A DNA stretch of 64,000 bases, taken from the NCBI RefSeq assembly GCF_047948215.1, contig NC_134455.1:161740575-161804574 (forward strand). Reading direction: 5' to 3'. Under the pieces are notes generated by a model. The model saw only the letters and a program-made list of their open reading frames with translations, was not told the origin of the DNA and searched no databases. Of the stretch, positions 35,080 to 47,439 are shown piece by piece. The stretch is from Lycorma delicatula. Lineage: Eukaryota > Arthropoda > Insecta > Hemiptera > Fulgoridae. A program made the position numbers and the translations under genes. How positions within the stretch are numbered: position 1 is the first letter of the stretch; the number at the start of each line of letters is the position of its first letter.

Positions 35080-37006
35080 ACACAACAAATCCAGCCGATG
35101 TGATGAGAAACGTTAGGTTATTTGAAAGTATATTTACTTTGAACTCTTTTATAACATCCTATGGCAATCACCTGGGTTAAGTAACACTATAAAAAAAATA
35201 ATAAGAAAAGAGAATAATAAAAAAAAGCTTTCCTTTCGACACCATTTTTCCTTTTGAAGAGTTTCATATTACGGAAACTGGATGGAAAAATACATCTTAT
35301 GCCGTATTTAACCTAGTTTTTTCTGCGTCAATCTTCAGAATTTTTAACTTATTAAGAAAAAATTGAAGAATTACGGCAAATTAGGTAAAACAGTACCTTA
35401 TTTTCAGTGTGTTTTTGTATTAATGCAATTTAAACGTCACAAAACTTCGTCTATAGATTAATGTAGAATAAAAGCGTATATGTAACAGCAAAATTCATAT
35501 ATTGCTGAAGAGTTGAAGATTTAATTAAAGCGGGGAAGAACCTTCCCTGATCAATACGAAAAAGTGGAGTACAATTGCTTCGCGTAATTTTGAAATACAG
35601 TGTTAGCAACGTGAGATGTATTCTTCTCTATCAGAAAGCCAAGACTGCTAGCAGTTTAATCAGAATTTGCCTTCCTTCATAATCCTTTTTTCCATCCAGT
35701 AAATTGAAATGATGCGGATACTGTAATAATGCTGCTAAAACAAATACTTGTAAAAAGATTTTCTGATCTTTGGCGAGAACCGAAGTAACACCTTTTAGAA
35801 AACGACCGTCATATTGTTACAGACCATCAAAAAAATTGAGTGAAAATATTAATTTACCATTATGTCCGTTATGAAGATGAATTGAGTCAAGCATAATCCG
35901 ACAAAACAGCTAGACGTAAAACAAAACTTTAGTGTTTGATTAAAGTCTATTCAGACTTTAATTGCACACATCCCTCATGTGGTAGCTGAAAGCATTTGAG
36001 GACGATTACGCGTAGTACCATGTCAGTTTTACTTCGACCTACGAAGTTAGAGAATAAATAGTAAAAACTGTCTAACACGTTATGGCTGACAAGAACTTTT
36101 TAATTGTCGATAAATACTACAGTATTTTTACTACATGTATTTTTATGTTGTTAGATGTGATTAATACAAATTATAATTTGATTGAGATATTATTTCTTCG
36201 TCTATATGATTGAAATAGATTATGTTTATACATTTATGAAGTTTATCTATGTATAGAATCCTTCCTTTTTTCATTAAAAAAAGTGTGTTGTAGTGATAAT
36301 ACAAATAAAGACGCAGTAAGGACAAATAATTTAAGTTTTATTTTTCACATATTTTGATTATTATCTTAAGCGATTTCAAACAACGCCACTCATAGGTGAA
36401 GAAGATTAGTTAACGAATAAATTAGAGGTAAGATTAAGCACCATGATTAAAGAACGTAGAGATAGTGATAATAAGATTTCTGGAGTTATTTGAGGATCTA
36501 GATTAAAACTGTTGATTTATCTTTTACGTGGAAGACTAAAAAAATTCTAATAAGGGAAATCCACTTCACTTAAAAGTAATTTAAAATAACTACAAATTTA
36601 GATTAATATAGGTAATAATATTTTTAATGAAAAGTACATTAGTTAATTGGAGCGGCAAATTATGACAAATAGAACCATTTAGCTAAAGTTCACGTGTGTT
36701 GTGTAATCTATGACTAGAGCGGCAGGAATTTTGTTGTAAAATTAGATCTGTTGATCAGATGCCGCCAATCGATGATCAAAATGTTCACTGATAAAACTAT
36801 ATTGTTGGTATTGAGAGAGAACTACTTTTAAAGTCTGTAGTCGGTATTAATACCCACTATGAGGAGATTTTTCTTTGTAGACTGTTTCAGGCAGGCCAAA
36901 ACAACTGGAGAAACCTGCTCATGCATGGCCATCTATCGTCTCATTACGTTTCCTGCCGTTGTGTGCATCCATCCATTCAAAGAGAATTAAATGTTTGTTA
37001 GCATGC

Positions 37007-37008
<2 letters not shown>
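35080..37008. other. AT-rich stretch without a supported gene
   Basis: Nothing recognised on either strand. Confidence 0.5.

Positions 37009-37052
<44 letters not shown>
37009..37052. repeat. (TA)n microsatellite
   Basis: About 22 TA units. Confidence 0.95.
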
Positions 37053-37055
<3 letters not shown>

Positions 37056-40000
37056 TTAGTTATAAACGAAAAAAAATTGTGATATTAAATTTTATTCAGT
37101 AATGTAAATCATATTAAAAAAAAATAATAATAATACAATTTTTGGATAAAATTAAATCTAACTTTAATCCAGTACATGGATAAACTGACAATACAGGAAT
37201 TCATTGTAGAAACTATGCAGTAAAAAAAGTATCAGTTAAATAAAATAATAATAATTTTTGTGGGTCAGTGTGATTAAGCATATCGCGTTGTAAAAATCCT
37301 GCCAAATTACTTACATTAATATTAAATAAAAATCTGGCAAAAAAGATATAAATAATTACTCCTGTTTTTAAGAGGAAAATGAAGGTATTATCATTCCAGT
37401 GAAAATGGAGATATTTATTTCGATAATAGTTATCTTGTTTTCAGGAAGTGCTTCTGAATATTGATCTATTTTGGGAATTAAGTTTTTATATGATATTCTA
37501 CATTTAATGATCTATCATACCTGTACAATAAAAATTATTAGAATATACATATTCTTAACGTTCTACCCAAGAGGAATTTTGATAGAAATTATGAAACTTC
37601 AAAATTAAATTTACAGTTTTCAGATCCAGCAGGCTCAAAAGCCGGTCAAAAGGGTAAATTGTGTTCAACGGTTTATTTCACGTTTGTATTCCAGATTCAG
37701 GACTTTTCAATTAAGCCTAGGGAATGCCTCAGATTTAATTACACCTCTCTCTCACCTTTACTTTTATAATTTCATCTCATCCCCTAATACGCACACATAC
37801 ATACACGTATTACTCATAAGCATACAAACAAACACAAGCAAGCAGCACTCACGTAGTCCTACCTATCTGTTCCAGCGCACTTCCACCACTTGTTTGAGTG
37901 CTTCTAAATAGAATTAACAATCTTGTTACAAATTTTATTATTATTTTACAACATTATATATTTCACTTATTAGATCAAGAAGTTTAATGGTTTTTTCTTT
38001 TTAATCATTATTTTACGCTCATAATCAATTCTTCGATAACCCCTTTTTCTAGTTATAAAGTTTATTCACGTAGCAAAAGAGGATGGATTCAAAATATTTC
38101 ATTCGGAGTAGTAGAGAAAAGTAAGCTGTTTTAATTAATCACTAGCTTGTCTGCAAATTAGTTACGAACAATTTTCAATGGTTATAATATTGTAATTTAA
38201 TTAACTGATGACAAATTAATACATGTTAAGTATGAAATGATAGTAACAAATTATCCGTAATAAGATTTTAGACTCTATGAGTTCTACTTGTTTTTTACAA
38301 GATGTTTTGTACGAGATACTTGTTTTTTAAAGAAATATTCACTCAACCCTTTTTCCAAACCAATTCTTTTATATTGATAACTGACGTGTTATTCTTGTTA
38401 ACTGATGGATCAGGGATCCTCATTTTCCTAATTATAGATGACTTCATATTGCTGTATTAATCAATTACCTGAATACTATTTGTTCCAGCATAATAAATGT
38501 TTAAATTCAAAACGTTTATTTAAAATTTTTGTTTATTATTTAAGGTTATTCTTTTTATTAAAATTTCACTCTTATATCATTTTGTCAGTAAAATTTAAAA
38601 AAAATCCTAAAAACTAAAAATAGTAATTTAAAATGTAAGTAAACCAGTTCTTCCCCTCCACAGTAAGTCACCCCAACGATCATTAGGATCTGTTGTTATC
38701 TAAAATGAGGGGGATAAGTGGAGACAAGTCGGCTTATTTTCCTCACAATAAAACACAAAAGACATAATAAAGACATTTTTTTACTAAGAGATATATAATT
38801 AAGAAAGAAATGGCAGTCAAAAATAATTACATAACAATTTAAACATAACTTCAAAAGGATAGCTCCAACGGAAAATTTTTATTTTACGCTAAACGTAAGA
38901 TACACAAGCATGGTTTTAAGCTTACAAGGTTATTTTGACCACTCCAATGTCAACATCAATTATTGTTATACAAAGCATAAGTGGCAGTATAAAAGTGAAG
39001 TAAACCAAAAACTTACGGGGCAAGTGAATTGTTTTTTTCCGTTTCGAATCTTACGTAATGGTTAACTCATTAAATACATTTTTTTAATGTAATGGAAAAT
39101 TTATATATTGTGGTTTATAGAAGGTCGCAAATTTCAAACAATTCATCACGAAAAAGGAAAAGCTTGATATATTAATTTAGATATTACAATGATATTTTTG
39201 TAAACTTTAAGTATTCAGCTGGTTTCATATTCTGCGTTGAATTTTATGATGGGATGTAATTTTTTATTTGAATAAGTAGTGTTTTGTATTGTTTGCTGTT
39301 TCCTTTGTACACCGTCAGATGTCATCGATATAGCGATGTCAATAAATTCTTTTTATCTTCAATATCGACTATTTTGTTGCTTAAATTAATTTTATTCGTA
39401 GTGTAGAATCATTATCGAAAAGCGATAAAAAAAGGCGTAATCATGAATACACGAGATATTCCATTAAACAAAATAATTAAAATAATTGTCTTAGTAACCG
39501 CGACGTTTACGAAACAAAGTAATTTGTAAATAAAATTAAAGTATGTAATTACCTAACCTATGTTAATTCTAAAAAAAATTATTGTAAATTAATTATATAA
39601 AGAAGATTATTTAAACCCCCTTAACTAGCAATGACACCACAAAATTCATTTATAAAAGAAAATTTAAAACCAAATTAAAAATTCTAAATTCACATTAAAA
39701 TAACAACAAAAAATTAAAACTACTGCATTCACAATGTGTTAAAAGAACTACCTGAGGAAAGAAACAAGTGCGTCCTAACTTCTTTAAAACTATTGATTTT
39801 TACTGGCCTGAAAACAAGTCACTTTTTGAAACTTAAAAAATCGAATATGGTGGTAGTACTTCAATCTTGGAATTGTAAAAAAAAACAAAAAACTAGCGAA
39901 CACAGGTGCGCAAGAAGTCCTGTCCTTTTCCACAACAATATATTTCGTATGATCCCTAAAGGAGGACAATTTTTATGAAGGAAGGGTTCAAATATCAAAA

Positions 40001-41957
40001 TTATTTTTCCCTATGTCAGGGAAGTCCTGAGTGTTGCAAGTCAACAACCCCACTAAATATTATGGTGATCCTCCTTTCTGAATTGGAAGAATCGACTTCA
40101 GAGTTTCGTGAATTTTACCGAATGGTTTTTCACAAGTAAACGTTCTTAGTAGGTAGTTTATTACTAATTGAATTAATATAAATGGGCGTCAAATGGTGAA
40201 ATAAAACCAAGATGATAAGATGAGGGAGGTAGAATAATCCCTAGGTCAGACATTTTCTGTTCTTTCGGTAAGTAGGAGGCTTTTGATCAATAAAATAATT
40301 TTAAACCAAATTCACGAAAAAACCTTTCTATATACCTAATCGTAATATATCCCTCTCATTAAAATATATATATATAGTTTATTACGTTTACAATTTTCAA
40401 ACATCATTCTTTCTTTTAATAATTAAAATATCACTCATATTCAGGCTGCCCATAAACATTTCCTGCTGGACTTTATTATTTATTTCAATTAATTTTTATA
40501 CATTAATCGGAATGTTTTTAATTTTTCTTTTATTAGATATTTATTTAATATCGAATTTTAGGAAAAAAGAATGGAATTTTAACAAGCAACGTAATTAAAA
40601 AAAACATATGGTTTTTGTTTTGTTTTATTCATAAATAATCTATATTAATACATTTTATCATCCAACAGAATGTACTCTACAAAAATATTTCTACTGTTTT
40701 TTGTTTTTATAATTTTTCTTTCTGTAAGAATGAATGGAAAATAATTTGGCATCGTTTCAAACCGCAGAGCGAGTCTAGATTTGAAAAACCCTCAGGTGAG
40801 CAACAAATCGTGTTGAACCACAGTTTTATCGGGCTTCCAACGTTTAGTAGACCATAAAGGAGACATCTTAGTTGACCAGCTGGCTGTAGATATGGGATTT
40901 GGGACCGAGGGAGAGATCTATGATCGTACCTACTCGGACTTCCCCTAGTTACTGTATTTCCGGGATGAATGCTATTTAAGATATCTTATCTACGTGTAAA
41001 ATTTGCGTATGGTATTTTTAACAAATAGTTCATATATTTTTACTCCTAATGAAAACAATTTATTTTGTGATGTGAAATGAAACAATTTAGTTTGTGATTA
41101 AAAAAATGAATTTAAGAAATATTCTAATTTCATTACACACGAAAAAATCATTAAAAGTATTGCAAATACTACTGATATTATTATATTATTATACTAATAT
41201 TATTATATTAGGTAATATACTTTAAGAGATTTATGTTAATATGTACCAATAAATTGAATAGATTACATAATATTTTTAAATAGTTTACCACATTCAAACT
41301 TATGTTTATATTAATAATTATTCATGGTATAGGCTTTTTTTTGTACGATCAATAAATTTATAACTAGAAGGTAAGAAAATTATACTACTTCAAAGTATTC
41401 ATAATTCATTAAAGAAAAAAAACTACTAGAATTAAAACACCAAGCTCCTTAAAGTTAAAAATTGTAGTTCCTGAGATTTACTTCAATTATAAATGAAATT
41501 AGTCCGGTAAAATAGAATCTAATTAAAACAATCGCGAAAGGCGAACTGATACATTTTATGTTCAAATACAGCTCCATTTTAATGATATTTATGTATAATT
41601 CAATAGAAATTTCGTTAAATCAATTCAAACGTTTCAAAGCGCTGATTAAAAGAGATAAACTCATAAATCGAAAAAAAATTAACTACTTTTTTGCAATATA
41701 TAAAAAGAAAAAAAAATTAAAAAAGGGGGTGCATTTTACGTATATACTCGACTACCGAGATGGAATATGATCAGTAGGGATTCTACATTCTTTAAAATTA
41801 AAAACGTATGGCAATTAAAATGATTTTTTACAAATATATTTATTCGTTAAGTTTTATGTAAATCTTAATTCTTGATCGATTGTCACAGTTAAATTAGATA
41901 TTTCATTTTTTAAAGATCTTTTCTTACAGTTTCATTACGAAGATTAGATTCAATTTT
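37053..41957. other. Long AT-rich stretch without a supported gene
   Basis: About 4.9 kb without a recognisable coding block or repeat family. The plus frames 37684-37911, 39736-39978 and 41558-41770 lack motifs and splice context. A moderately GC-rich patch lies at about 40750-40970 with no clear frame. Confidence 0.45.
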
Positions 41958-42517
41958 ACTTGTACGAAGTAAAGGAAGTAGCGAAATATTTCCGTCTTCA
42001 AATTTCATCTCCTATTTTCTATTTTTTAACTTTATTTATTTCCTTGTACGAAGTGAAGGAAGTATTGTGATCGCGAAACATTTCGGTTTGCATATTTCAA
42101 CGGAAATATCCATTTTGACCACCTCTGAATCCATTTTGACTAGTTTCGGCCTGACGTCTCTACGTACTCATGCTTGTATATATGTGCGTATGTAACTCGC
42201 ATAACTCAAAAACGATTAGCCGTAGGAGGTTGAAATTTTGGATTTAGGACGGTTGTAACATCTAGTTGTGCACATCTCTTTTTGATTTCAATCAACATTG
42301 AAATTTTAATTAGTGAAATATTTGGGTTTAAAAGGGAAGGCACATCGGTTCGAATTAGACTTCATCTCCTTTTGGTTTTTTAACATTTCTTTTTTAATTT
42401 AAATATATTGATTTAATAATTATTAACTCGTGATTGTAAAAAAAAAAATACTAGTGAAATAAAATTGTATGTACTTTTAAAAATGTGTTAATATAATTTA
42501 ATAGGCATTACATATGT
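41958..42517 (+). repeat. Unclassified dispersed repeat (family R670), deleted copy 3
   Basis: The 5' terminus (CTTGTACGAAGTAAAGGAAG) appears first as a ~50-bp fragment at 41958-42010. It starts again at about 42039 and runs through ACTAGTTTCGGCCTGACG, CATCTAGTTGTGCACATC, then AAGGCACATCGGTTCGAATT to TAATTTAATAGGCATTAC. Compared with the full copies at 17879 and 24464, about 180 bp in the middle is deleted and the 3' terminus is missing here. Confidence 0.75.
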
Positions 42518-43786
42518 GTATATGTAATAGATTTGATGAAAAATCTGATTATTTAATATTATTTGAATGATTATTAATATTAAATTGCCCAGGAAATTTC
42601 GTCACATCTGGGCAATATTAGAGTAGTTGTGGACCGGGTATTTTTATTTCTCAAGGTATTAGTGTTTTACATACTTTTTAATAGTGTTCTTGAAATTTTC
42701 TTTTTTTTACGGTAGTTGTATTTTTTTGTATTTAATGTTTTAGTTTAAGTTTTTATTTTGTCTTTTTATTATTTTTTTTACTTCTACTTTACGTTTTTAT
42801 TTTGTTACCTGATTATATTTTATATTTTATTTTTATATTTCATTATTTTGTTTTCCGGGCGATCATAACACGAAAATGTTTTTTCCCTTCAAAAAAAAAA
42901 AATATTAATTGAAAATTATAATTCAGAATAGTATTATTTTTGGATTTTCTAGTTTAATTTTTAATATTTTTTTAATTTAATTATTTTGGAATTTCTGTTT
43001 AATTTTATCTCCATATCTGCATACATGCCCGATCTATAATAAATTGCAAAAAATCCTTATCTTTTGGTTCATGTTCATTACTCCTCTGATGTCGGACAAT
43101 ATTCTCCCTAAATCGAAGTTGATCATCATTTCGTTTATTTATTTTTTGTCGCCAATCATTTAATCGCTCTTTGGTTTGATGTAATTCTTCTGATCTTGAC
43201 GACGTCTTGAGAACATGTACATGTTCTCTACTTTTCAAATTTCCTCTCTCTTTATATTCATCTCCTCTCTTACTTTTTATTTTTTCCTTGGTCTTAACAT
43301 TTACTTCCCTTCAATTCATCTTCTTTTCGTTTTTTTTTGAGATATATTTCTTCATGTTATCTTTCTTTCTCCTGTATGATTGTTTTTTTTTTCATTTTTG
43401 ATTATTCACCAAATAATCCATAATAAAAACTGAATATTTTACATCGTTAGGTCGAAATTAACATTTGTAACCAGTATTCAGGAGTTCACTAAAGGGAATA
43501 GTTTAATTATTATTAACTTTTGTTTATACGACACACCAGAATTCTAAAACTTTTGTTGATCAACAACTCACGAAGTTATGAATAATACTGATCTAATAAT
43601 ACGAGTAATAAAGGGATTTTTACTCTATCCTAATATTTCATGTAGTATTATTGAATTAATAATTGTATAAATATTTGATGTTAATAAAAACTAATATTTC
43701 AACAATTGTGTAACTGTCCATTTTATTAAAGAATTGGAAGATCGTATCTCACTTTCAAATGAAATAAGTTTAAATGATATGCAGCA
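42518..43786. other. About 1.25-kb segment between two overlapping parts of repeat R670
   Basis: Left of it the repeat stops at AATAGGCATTAC. Right of it the repeat resumes at AAAATGTGTATACATAATTT, repeating about 33 bp already present on the left. The segment is strongly T-rich on the plus strand (A/G-rich on the minus) and contains the charged frame at 43005-43310. Confidence 0.5.
43005..43310 (-). pseudogene. Highly charged open frame of 101 codons, unassigned
   Basis: The minus strand is open from 43310 to a stop at 43005. It reads REVNVKTKEKIKSKRGDEYK, then ERGNLKSREHVHVLKTSSRS, EELHQTKERLNDWRQKINKR, NDDQLRFRENIVRHQRSNEH and a tail DKDFLQFIIDRACMQIWR. Upstream in another frame the purine-rich reading continues (DNMKKYISKKKRKEDELKG), so one frameshift may separate two parts of a longer protein. 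There is no ATG in the first part of the frame. Lys/Arg/Glu richness suggests a helical or coiled region. It may be a decayed retrocopy or transposon gene; no family recognised. Confidence 0.3.
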
Positions 43787-43852
43787 AAAAATGTGTATAC
43801 ATAATTTAATAGGCGTACAAGGGAGTCATGTTGTGTCCACATCACAATTTTT
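43787..43852 (+). repeat. Repeat R670, 3'-terminal fragment
   Basis: Contains TAATTTAATAGGCGTACAAG and TGTCCACATCACAATTTTT, matching the 3' end of the copies at 17879 and 24464. Probably the other half of copy 3. Confidence 0.7.
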
Positions 43853-45539
43853 GATTCTTTTTTGTTGGCTGTTAATGTGCGATACCATTTTAAATAAAAC
43901 TTATTCTTAAACAAAATAACAATCTCTTATTCTGCATCTGCTACGCAAAAAGTATTTAGTGTTCACTGTGTACAAGAATCATTCATAAATGAGTGTGAGA
44001 ATTCGTTTTATGTTGTTTTTGAAAAATGTTTTTGACTTCAAAAACGGGTTTTTCATCGTTAAAGTACTAAGAGGAGTTAAAGAATATGACAATTCTATTA
44101 CCATAACAGTTTAAAATTAGTAAATAATACCTAATTCAATAAGAAAAACAATGCTGAGCGAACCAAAGTTAGACGGTAAACACACTACGTTCACTACATT
44201 GAAAGATTTCAGCCGTACTCTAGACAATATATGTTACATTATGTTGTTTAGATTATGTTTTTTCTAAATGATGTTTCACAGAACCTGGATTCGCAAGTCT
44301 GTCTCCCGTAAATTAGGGGTATCTCGGCGAAAGAGTACTGTAGGATCTTTAGTACTGTTTTATTACGAATCATTCATATTTCATCATCTACAGTCTTAAA
44401 GAATTAAAGAAACCACTGTCCCCTAGTAGAATAGGACCAGAACTTCAATTTTGCTTTTTAGCAAAAACCATGTACAATTGCGAAAAAACTGCTGGGTTAA
44501 CGATAAATAGCTATTGTATATTTATTATCCCATTATGTTTTGTATTATTGTTATACTTAATTAATTCCAATATGTTTATGTTTATAACGACAGACTATGG
44601 TCGAAGTGATTTTAAGAGTTTAGATTATGATGTTTAAACAAACCAGCAAAAATTATGACAACAAAATAAATAAGCAATAAAGTAAGTTTATTTAGACTTT
44701 GAAAAAAATGCGGTAGGGGGTATGAAGCTAAGACGATATTAATTGATATCCAGTTGTCAAATCACATTCTCAGAACTTTCCCTCTAATTTAAAAAAATTT
44801 TAATTATAGCATGCTAGTGTGGAAAGATGTTCTTCCTACGAATCCTGGATTTAAACTATAGACGCAGCTAAAATAAAATCTTAATGGGAGAATACTAACA
44901 GTAAACCATTATCGTTATTTTCTTTCATCGTTTTTTATAATGATCGAAACTAACGTCTGCCAAACTTACAAAAATATTTAAGTAATTTTTATTCACCAGC
45001 ACTGTAAAGTAGTACTCTTACTTAGGAATAAAATTAAACAAAAGAATGTTATTTTATACAGAAGTATAATAAAATAAAAGTAACAGAATTAACAGAAGTA
45101 ACAGTCTTTCGTAATGAAATTAGTGAAGCGTGAAGATTAATCAATTGTGATAAGACTGGAAAAGATTTCACAAAAATAATAAAATTTATTTTTACTGTAA
45201 AATCATTTCATATTGATTTATAATGAAAAGATGAATAGTAAAATTTACCAACAGGACCGCTATACATTTCCGGAATTTGTCATAAAAATTGGTCGGGTAG
45301 GTTTGTAAAAATTTAGTTTTATTTTATTTTCAGTACAAAACCTAGACGAAATCATAAATTAAAACGTTAAACTTCATAAACAATGAAATAAATACAAATT
45401 TTGAAAATAAACTCACTATTGAACATCATTTTATCTGCGTTAATACACGTAAATTAATATTTATAAATGCATACAGCAGTGGAAATACTATGCAAATTTC
45501 TGTTGGAGATGAACTACTCTGTAGTTTGTGTTGTGCAGA
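43853..45539. other. AT-rich stretch without a supported gene
   Basis: Nothing recognised. Confidence 0.5.
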
Positions 45540-45803
45540 AAGCTTGTTTGCTGTGGTGACATTGTGTCGGGACAAAGTGGCCGGTGTACTGTTTCAAACG
45601 AAGAGACAAGGCATGTGTAGACGGCAAATTGAAAATTCGACGAGTCGTGAAAAGATCTGCATGTAGCGTGGGCCGTTATCATGCTCGCACACTTGGCCGA
45701 GCGCTCGTACGTACTCTTTCCAATGTTTATACTACAAATCCCTCGCGTTTTAAAGGAAGTGACGGACAACAATATAACAACCCTTGCGTATATCGCTATA
45801 AAA
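45540..45803. promoter_or_regulatory. CpG-rich islet with a TATAAAA sequence at its right edge
   Basis: About 18 CpG dinucleotides fall in some 220 bp, far above the local density. Overlapping frames are open on both strands (plus 45584-45871, minus 45488-45772), as expected of GC-rich DNA, and neither shows a known motif. TATAAAA lies at 45797-45803. It may be a promoter islet or an old GC-rich insertion; evidence for either is weak. Confidence 0.25.
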
Positions 45804-46826
45804 CAGTAAACGTTCTAGGCGGTGATAAAATAATACTTTTTTCACTTAGGGCAACAAAATTAGAAAGGTGAAAATAAATAAGAGAAAATTGTGAATAATC
45901 TTAAAATGAATAATAAATAGGTGAAGTGCGAAGGGAATGAAAACTGATACTTTACAAAGTTAATAAAAGACTTTAATTAAAGAAAAAAAGTTTTTTTTAG
46001 ATAAAAAAAAAATAGTTATAGTGAGAAGCACGAATAAAAACACAACGATATCAAACTGTAACAATCACAGTTAAATTATTTCCAGCAAAGAATTACAGGT
46101 TTTTTAAGATTAAGAAGTAGTTTGAAGTTTACCTAATTACAGGCTAACGTTATAAGATAGTAAGTAGATAACGTTAACGGAATCACACGCTCAATGGATT
46201 TTTAAAGTGCAAGTAGATATAAGTAAAAATCGATAAACACTTTAGTCACGCAATAAAACTCACAACTTAGAGAGATTTTATCTGTAATAGTAGGAAATAA
46301 TACGAAGGAATTAAGATTAATAATACGTTTAAAATACCTTCTATAATTTATGTATAATCCAAAAACTGATAAAACAATAATAACATAATTAATATTAAAA
46401 TAGTTAAATGTAAGATATAAACTATCTTAGATCGGCTTGTTTTACATAGTAAAAAATAGTACTTGCATGCAGTACGACGTAGTCAACAAAAATCATTTTC
46501 CAAACTTACCTGTAACAAAAGAAAATACATTAACTTTGCAACACTTTAAATAAACATATTTGAGTGACACTAATTGAGAAATTAGATCATAAAAGATAAA
46601 GCCAGCATGAACATGTAAAATTTATTTGATTGAATTCGATTCGCTAATATATAAGAAAACTAAAAATTTAATCTGCATTGATTTAATTTTCACTGTAAAA
46701 AGGAGAAATAGTGATTTAAAGAGTGTTACAGACTCTTTCACTCCATAGGTAAAATAAAATAATTTTTTAGTTATCATTGTACAACACAGACTAGCAAAAC
46801 AAGTACACTGAAAAAAATCTTCATTT
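45804..46826. other. AT-rich stretch without a supported gene
   Basis: Nothing recognised. Confidence 0.5.
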
Positions 46827-46909
46827 TTAAGTGATATCGATTATTCATCGATATCACTTAAATCTAATGTGTTATGTTTGGCATATATAATGTCAGCTAT
46901 GCTGACATT
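46827..46909. repeat. Two neighbouring perfect hairpins
   Basis: TTAAGTGATATCGAT (46827-46841) pairs perfectly with 46847-46861 around a 5-nt loop. 27 nt further, AATGTCAGC (46889-46897) pairs with GCTGACATT (46901-46909) around a 3-nt loop. The first stem is followed by CTAAT, slightly reminiscent of a Helitron 3' end, but the spacing is too short. Confidence 0.75.
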
Positions 46910-47439
46910 TTATTATCTATTTAGAAGAAAGTTAAGTGATAAATTATTTTTAATTCTATATTATTTCATATCAATAACGTTAAGCGTTGTTTCACTATTA
47001 AAACTATTTTAAGATAATGTATTTTTATAAAGTGCCAACATTAAAAGAGTAGTAATAATAGCACAAATATACATATAACCTTCAACTGAACTAAAGAGGA
47101 GAAAAACTGTATGGTTTAAAACCGCACATTGAAAAGAGTTGTCTTTCCCATGAAAGAAATCAAGTAACAAACATGCATAATGGTGAATTTAATATCACTG
47201 AAATGATATTAAAAAAAGATATTATTCCAGGTAGTAATAGGAAACAAGAATCTACTATGGCTTCTACTATCTATTATGGCTATAAGGGTGCCTTCTCCTG
47301 GAAACCTACCGTAAATATTAAGAGTAAAACGAAAATATTTTTTTTGAAACATTAAACAATAACTTCTTATTAAAGATTGGAAAACTTATATAATTAATCA
47401 AAATTTTAGACGGACAAATAATCCTAATACTCGTACTTC
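46910..47439. other. AT-rich stretch upstream of the LINE relic
   Basis: No clear coding trace. The plus frame 47173-47355 (MHNGEFNITEMI start) is A-rich and might belong to the upstream part of the following LINE, but no motif supports this. Confidence 0.4.

Noticed and set aside
45488..45871. Overlapping ~95-codon frames on both strands as a gene
   Set aside because: No known motif on either strand; simultaneous openness is expected from CpG-rich composition.
46827..46868. Helitron 3' terminus (hairpin followed by CTAAT)
   Set aside because: Only about 2 nt separate stem and CTAA, the stem is AT-rich, and no 5' TC end or RepHel trace was seen.
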